In this document: positions 4,980 through 7,827 of the stretch, piece by piece
How the letters are laid out: each line of letters begins with the position of its first letter
Position numbering within the stretch: position 1 is the first letter of the stretch
NCBI GenBank assembly: GCA_021161085.1
Contig: JAGHBH010000184.1
Coordinates: 1 to 7,827 of the forward strand
DNA from: Thermoplasmata archaeon
Lineage (GTDB): Archaea; Thermoplasmatota; Thermoplasmata; JAGHBH01
Length of the DNA: 7,827 bases
Direction of reading: 5' to 3'
Notes under the pieces: generated by a model
Databases searched by the model: none
Seen by the model: the letters and a program-made list of their open reading frames with translations, nothing else
What the model was told of the DNA's origin: nothing
Program-made: the position numbers and the translations under genes

Positions 4980-5558
4980 ATGACGGACGACATATATTCC
5001 ATGAACAAGATGCTCCAGAGACTGAAGAGAGAGAGCTACACCCCCAACCTCCCCCACAGGGACCTCAGGCCCAGGAGTACCTCCTTTGCCAAGAGCCTCA
5101 TAGAGAGCGTGGTCCAACGGGCCGAACGGGAAGGAGAAAAGCTGGAAATCCCTCTTGAAAACGAATCCGTACCACCTCCTCCGCCGCAGAAAAAGACCAG
5201 TGTCCTCCCCCCAAAGGGGGCCAAGAGAACGCCGCACGGAATAATACCCCCCTCCGGCATATTTGGAGCCATAAGCATAATCCAGGATATGAGCGACGAG
5301 GAGTTTCTCCTGTTCTACATAGAAGCCTCCAGAGAATATGAGGAGCGAACCGCCAGAAGAGGATGGACGCAGCGGGTGGTGGATGACATAATGAGCTTTC
5401 GCTCCGGTTCGCCGGAAGACACCGCCGTAACACCCTCCATTATCGGGGAGGAGACACCCGCAAGGTCCCCGCCCGGCGCGTCAACCACATCAACCCCCAT
5501 GGGGGAGAGCGAAACGTTCCCGGGGGTGGTCATAGAACCCATCCCGGAGGAGATATAG
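4980..5558 (+). CDS. Uncharacterised proline-rich protein following ftsZ (192 aa)
   Basis: I do not recognise the family. Visible layout: a basic N-terminal region with helices at about 5-17 and 34-50; a proline-rich linker (63-92) with five consecutive Pro at 65-69; a compact part (93-140) containing GIFGAISII and a helical segment SDEEFLLFYIEASREYEERTARR, the likeliest folded module; and an acidic Ser/Thr/Pro/Gly-rich, probably disordered tail (141-192). There is no signal peptide or full membrane span, and no SepF, PRC-barrel or GTPase motif that I can see. Starting 17 nt after ftsZ behind a good ribosome site, it is probably co-translated with FtsZ. The short-module-plus-disordered-linker design is common in adaptor proteins, so an FtsZ-interacting factor is a reasonable inference but is not demonstrated. 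The + strand transcript has no clear T-rich terminator after it. Confidence 0.8.
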   Translation: MTDDIYSMNKMLQRLKRESYTPNLPHRDLRPRSTSFAKSLIESVVQRAEREGEKLEIPLENESVPPPPPQKKTSVLPPKGAKRTPHGIIPPSGIFGAISIIQDMSDEEFLLFYIEASREYEERTARRGWTQRVVDDIMSFRSGSPEDTAVTPSIIGEETPARSPPGASTTSTPMGESETFPGVVIEPIPEEI

Positions 5559-5585
5559 GGCAAGATACGGGGCAATCAAGATATT

Positions 5586-5598
5586 AAAAACTGGAAAA
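5586..5598 (-). terminator. Oligo-T terminator of the ribosomal stalk operon
   Basis: On the - strand, TTTT (5598-5595) and TTTTT (5590-5586) lie 42-55 nt beyond the rpl12 stop, in the 82-bp convergent gap. Archaeal termination at closely spaced T-runs fits this position. Confidence 0.55.
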
Positions 5599-5640
5599 GG
5601 GTTGGAGGGGAAGGGGGAGTGGGCTGGACACATGCCGGTC

Positions 5641-5964
5641 TCAGCCGAACAACGCGCCCAGTCCAGCGGCCGCTTCTTCCTCGCTGACCTCTTCCTCTTC
5701 CTTCTCTTCCTCTTTCTTGGCGGTCTCGGCCGCTGGGGTCTCGCCGCCGCCTGCGGGCGCTGCCGGAGCAGGGCCTGCTGCAGGAACGGCCACGGCCTTG
5801 GAGATGGCGTCCTCTATGTCAACACCATCCAGGGCCGCCACGAGGGCCTTCACACGGGCCATATCGGGCTCCACTCCCGCAGCCTTGAGGACGTTGGCGA
5901 CGCCGTCTTCGGTTATCTCTTTCCCAGCAGCGTGGAGGACCAGCGCGCTGTACACATACTCCAT
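5641..5964 (-). CDS. rpl12: Ribosomal protein P1 (archaeal L12e)
   Basis: This is the acidic stalk protein of the large ribosomal subunit. Its dimers bind the C-terminal helices of uL10 and recruit translation GTPases. The 107-residue length is normal. The N-terminal dimerisation domain (1-57) opens [23 protein letters not shown] flexible Ala/Pro/Gly hinge (58-80) follows, then a Lys/Glu-rich stretch, and the end is the conserved factor-binding tail [19 protein letters not shown] (plus-strand ACCTCC at 5973-5978) sits eight nt before the ATG. It is the last gene of the operon, 22 nt after rplP0. Its last 13 residues are identical to those of uL10, although the DNA differs at several synonymous positions. 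Confidence 0.97.
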   Translation of the reverse strand: MEYVYSALVLHAAGKEITEDGVANVLKAAGVEPDMARVKALVAALDGVDIEDAISKAVAVPAAGPAPAAPAGGGETPAAETAKKEEEKEEEEVSEEEAAAGLGALFG

Positions 5965-5986
5965 GGTTCCATACCTCCTTTGGATC

Positions 5987-7027
5987 TTACCCGAAGAGCG
6001 CTCCGAGGCCTGCAGCGGCCTCCTCCTCGGTCACTTCCTCTTTCTCTTCTTCCTCTTTCTCGGCCTCTCCACCTCCAGCACCTTCATCCCCTCCCGCAGA
6101 GGGAGGCGGCTGCTGTGAGGGGGGCGGGCCTTGAGCGTTCAACAGACCTGTGAGCTCCTCATCCAGGGCTCCTTCCGAGCCCGAGAGCGCGGACGCCAGG
6201 GACAGCATCTGGCCGTATGCCTTGGAGATTATCAACTCGGCGGTCTCCCTGTTCACCACGCCGGCATTGACCGCCAGGTTCAGCGCCTCCATGTGCGCCT
6301 TGGAGAGGAGCGGTCTGATGGTGAGGGATGTGGCGTATCCGAGATGCATGGCTATGTTGAAGGCTCCCACCGCCGCACCCTGGACTGACGAGACGTATTC
6401 CTGCGGGTCCACGGCCAGGACGTCTTCCTTGAAGAGTATGCCCTTTTCGAAGGCCCCCTTGAGCTTCAGCCCCACGGTGAGGGGGTATATCTCCAGCCTG
6501 GTGAGGGCTCCGGCTATATCTCTGGGTATCCTCTCCCCGGCCTTGACCAGCAGTTTGTCCTTCTTTATGACCACCTTCCCCCCTTCTATGGCCGCCGGGA
6601 TGCCGACCCTCTGGAGTTCGCCCACTATGGGCCCCGGTTTGAAGGGTGTCTCCCCGGCCTTGATCATGATATCCTCGGGGGCGACCTCTCCCCCCTTGGC
6701 CGGCGCCTTGGACTCGCTGGCCTTGAGCTCCTGGTATATCTTGAAGGGGTTCTTGTGGGAGAACAGGAGGCCGGATTGGGACGTGCCGATGAGATCCATC
6801 AGGCTGTCCACGCCGGGTTTCTGCTTCGCCGCCTCCGTGAGGGCAAGGCGTATGAGGTTGTTCTTGGACACCACGATGGGCGACTCTTTCCTCAGCTTTC
6901 TTCTCATATCCTGGAGCTGGGGGGCGGGAATGCCGTCCACTGCCACCAGTCCCACCACGGGGCTCTCTATTATCCTCTGGGTGAGTTCGGCCACCTTTTC
7001 CTTCTTCCAGGCTGCCACGTGCGCCAT
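5987..7027 (-). CDS. rplP0: Ribosomal protein uL10 (archaeal P0)
   Basis: This is the base of the ribosomal stalk. It binds 23S rRNA together with uL11 and carries several P1/L12e dimers. The start at ATG 7027 gives 346 residues and the family N-terminus [15 protein letters not shown]. The N-terminal rRNA-binding domain (about 1-105) contains the [23 protein letters not shown] segment in two conserved halves. The archaeal insertion domain follows (about 106-180), then the rest of domain 1 and a helical spine (to about 295) that holds the L12 dimers. A Pro/Gly/Glu hinge leads to the tail [17 protein letters not shown] at 7036 would add three residues but lies inside the ribosome site, so it is rejected. 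The site overlaps the rpl1 stop, implying translational coupling. Confidence 0.96.
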   Translation of the reverse strand: MAHVAAWKKEKVAELTQRIIESPVVGLVAVDGIPAPQLQDMRRKLRKESPIVVSKNNLIRLALTEAAKQKPGVDSLMDLIGTSQSGLLFSHKNPFKIYQELKASESKAPAKGGEVAPEDIMIKAGETPFKPGPIVGELQRVGIPAAIEGGKVVIKKDKLLVKAGERIPRDIAGALTRLEIYPLTVGLKLKGAFEKGILFKEDVLAVDPQEYVSSVQGAAVGAFNIAMHLGYATSLTIRPLLSKAHMEALNLAVNAGVVNRETAELIISKAYGQMLSLASALSGSEGALDEELTGLLNAQGPPPSQQPPPSAGGDEGAGGGEAEKEEEEKEEVTEEEAAAGLGALFG

Positions 7028-7032
7028 CTCTC

Positions 7033-7039
7033 TCACCTC
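7033..7039 (-). promoter_or_regulatory. Ribosome binding site of rplP0, overlapping the rpl1 stop
   Basis: GAGGTGA on the - strand shares its first two bases with the rpl1 TGA (7040-7038) and ends five nt before ATG 7027. This fixes the rplP0 start and suggests reinitiation by ribosomes finishing rpl1. Confidence 0.75.
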
Positions 7040-7676
7040 ACATCACTTTCACCGCTGGCCCCATGGTGGTCTTCACGTAGACCGAGGCTATGTTCATCTT
7101 TCCCCTTTCCAGTCTGCTGGCTATACGGTTTATCACGGCCTCTATGTTGGCCGCTATCTCTTCCGGCGGCATGGAGACCGTACCCACGGGAACGTGGAAC
7201 GTGGTCCTCTCCTTGGAACGCACCCTCACCGTGTTCCTCAGGTTGCTGATTATCCCCCTGGGATCCGCACCCGGCGGGATGGGGCGGGGCATCTTTCCCC
7301 TGGGACCGAGGAATATTCCCATCTTCTTACCGATGGTGGGCATCAGGGGGGCCTCCGCGACGAAGAAATCATAGGCGTTGGCGATCTTCCGCCCCTGCCG
7401 CTTGTTCTCCGCCAGGTCATCCAGCTCCTCCTCACGAATTATGAGGTCGGCGGCGTTCTTGGCCTTCAACGCCATCTCCTCGCCGCATATCACCGCCACC
7501 TTGACCTCCTTGCCCCTGCCGTGGGGGAGCAGGATCTCCTCCGTTATCCTGTTCTTCGGGATGGAGAAATCGACATCCCTGAGATTCACGGCTATGTCCA
7601 CGCTCTCCACAAAGTTCCTTTTCGGCGCGGACTCTATCGCCTTCTTGACCGCTTCTACTACTTCCTCATGGGCCAA
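7038..7676 (-). CDS. rpl1: Ribosomal protein uL1 (TTG start)
   Basis: This is the L1-stalk protein, which binds 23S rRNA next to the E site and helps release deacylated tRNA. The 212-residue length is normal. The N-terminus aligns with archaeal uL1 (VEAVKKAIESAPKRNFVESVDIAVNLRDVD). It is followed by LPHGRGKEVKV, then the domain II core with GKKMGIFLGPRGKMPRPIPPG and the closing domain I segment with TFHVPVGTVSM. The start codon is TTG at 7676-7674, seven nt after a strong GGAGGT. The nearest ATG (7683) is out of frame and adjacent to the ribosome site. uL1 is a known autoregulator in several archaea, binding its own mRNA. It is first in the operon here, without uL11 directly upstream inside the window. 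Confidence 0.95.
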   Translation of the reverse strand: MAHEEVVEAVKKAIESAPKRNFVESVDIAVNLRDVDFSIPKNRITEEILLPHGRGKEVKVAVICGEEMALKAKNAADLIIREEELDDLAENKRQGRKIANAYDFFVAEAPLMPTIGKKMGIFLGPRGKMPRPIPPGADPRGIISNLRNTVRVRSKERTTFHVPVGTVSMPPEEIAANIEAVINRIASRLERGKMNIASVYVKTTMGPAVKVM

Positions 7677-7683
7677 TGGTCAT

Positions 7684-7689
7684 ACCTCC
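7684..7689 (-). promoter_or_regulatory. Ribosome binding site that sets the TTG start of rpl1
   Basis: GGAGGT on the - strand (plus ACCTCC) has a seven-nt spacing to the TTG at 7676. The ATG at 7683 begins immediately after it, with no spacing, and would encode only five residues before a stop. Confidence 0.75.
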
Positions 7690-7766
7690 TGTAGTACAGC
7701 GAGAGCACCACACCCCCAATCCCACCACAGACGGGTAGAGGAGGGGCATAGGGCTCTCTCCTACAG
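7689..7766 (-). promoter_or_regulatory. Potential long-range stem in the rpl1 leader
   Basis: In the predicted rpl1 mRNA leader, CTGTAG (7766-7761) can pair with CTACAG (7694-7689), and GAGAGC (7758-7753) with GCTCTC (7706-7701). The two 6-bp helices are separated by an asymmetric internal loop of 2 and 6 nt. The 3' arm touches the Shine-Dalgarno sequence. The outer helix starts at about the predicted transcription start. Two helices around an asymmetric loop recall uL1 binding sites, so this could be an autoregulatory element. That is inference only. Confidence 0.35.
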
Positions 7767-7792
7767 TGGAGGAGCAGCCTATAGAGGAGTTG

Positions 7793-7806
7793 TTTATAAA
7801 GTTTAC
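7793..7806 (-). promoter_or_regulatory. BRE/TATA promoter of the rpl1-rplP0-rpl12 operon
   Basis: On the - strand, GTAAAC (7806-7801) followed by TTTATAAA (7800-7793) is a strong BRE/TATA match, upstream of the first gene of the stalk operon. Transcription should start near 7767, giving an unusually long leader of about 90 nt. Beyond it, 7807-7827 shows nothing recognisable. Confidence 0.7.
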
Positions 7807-7827
7807 CCATGGCCCTAAGGCAAACAC

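Noticed and set aside
4101..5237. A 378-codon frame on the - strand over ftsZ and the next gene
   Set aside because: It is antisense to intact FtsZ motifs, crosses the ftsZ/downstream gene boundary, and has no recognisable domain.
4980..5558. The gene after ftsZ as SepF
   Set aside because: SepF is a compact alpha/beta domain with an N-terminal membrane helix. This protein has a proline-rich linker, a different helical module and a disordered acidic tail.
5641..7027. The identical 13-residue C-termini of rpl12 and rplP0 as a recent gene duplication
   Set aside because: The shared stalk tail is an established archaeal feature, and the DNA differs at synonymous positions, so it reflects protein-level conservation.
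6150..7694. A 514-codon open frame on the + strand across rplP0 and rpl1
   Set aside because: It lies antisense to two unmistakable ribosomal protein genes, its translation has no family features, and long antisense frames are expected in GC-rich coding DNA.
7752..7779. A hairpin GGCT..CTCCT/AGGAG..AGCC near the rpl1 promoter
   Set aside because: Its 5' arm would lie upstream of the start predicted from the TATA box (about 7767), so it is unlikely to be in the mRNA. The alternative pairing 7689-7766 fits the transcript better.

Overview
The window is archaeal. The evidence is a uL1-uL10(P0)-P1(L12e) stalk operon whose uL10 and L12 both end in the archaeal/eukaryotic [13 protein letters not shown] tail, an archaeal-type tRNA guanine-N2 methyltransferase, BRE/TATA-like promoters, strong GGAGGT-type Shine-Dalgarno sites, and an FtsZ preceded by a ribbon-helix-helix (RHH) regulator. 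The DNA is GC-rich with frequent ATA (Ile) and AGG/AGA (Arg) codons. A euryarchaeal or Thermoplasmatota-like lineage is plausible, but this is an inference and the window does not settle it. No mobile element, CRISPR array, tRNA or rRNA was seen.

Layout from left to right. (1) The last 27 codons of an unidentified + strand gene, followed 12 nt later by a THUMP/Rossmann tRNA methyltransferase of the Trm-G10 type (97-1365). (2) On the - strand, convergent with it, a 539-residue acidic and coiled-coil protein (1403-3022). (3) A 293-bp divergent intergenic region with two outward-facing TATA boxes, a perfect 8-bp-arm inverted repeat at the expected start site of the rightward transcript, and a 12/14 match to part of that repeat exactly 84 bp upstream. 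(4) A + strand block: a tandem RHH protein (3316-3678), FtsZ (3886-4962) and an uncharacterised proline-rich 192-residue protein (4980-5558). (5) Convergent to that block, the - strand operon rpl1 (TTG start) - rplP0 - rpl12 (7676 down to 5641), with its promoter at the right edge and an oligo-T terminator at 5586-5598.

The part that may be an undescribed system is 1403-5558. An RHH regulator upstream of an ftsZ recalls the haloarchaeal CdrS-FtsZ2 pairing, which is established. Here it is flanked by two proteins I cannot place in a family. One is directly downstream of ftsZ with its own ribosome site inside a 17-nt gap. The other is divergent: a basic, glycine/phenylalanine-containing N-terminus, an acidic linker, then 50 consecutive heptads without a register break. 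The working inference is a cell-division or cytoskeletal locus under RHH control. The left (tRNA modification) and right (ribosomal stalk) parts are ordinary housekeeping, apart from the unusual translation start and potentially structured leader of rpl1.
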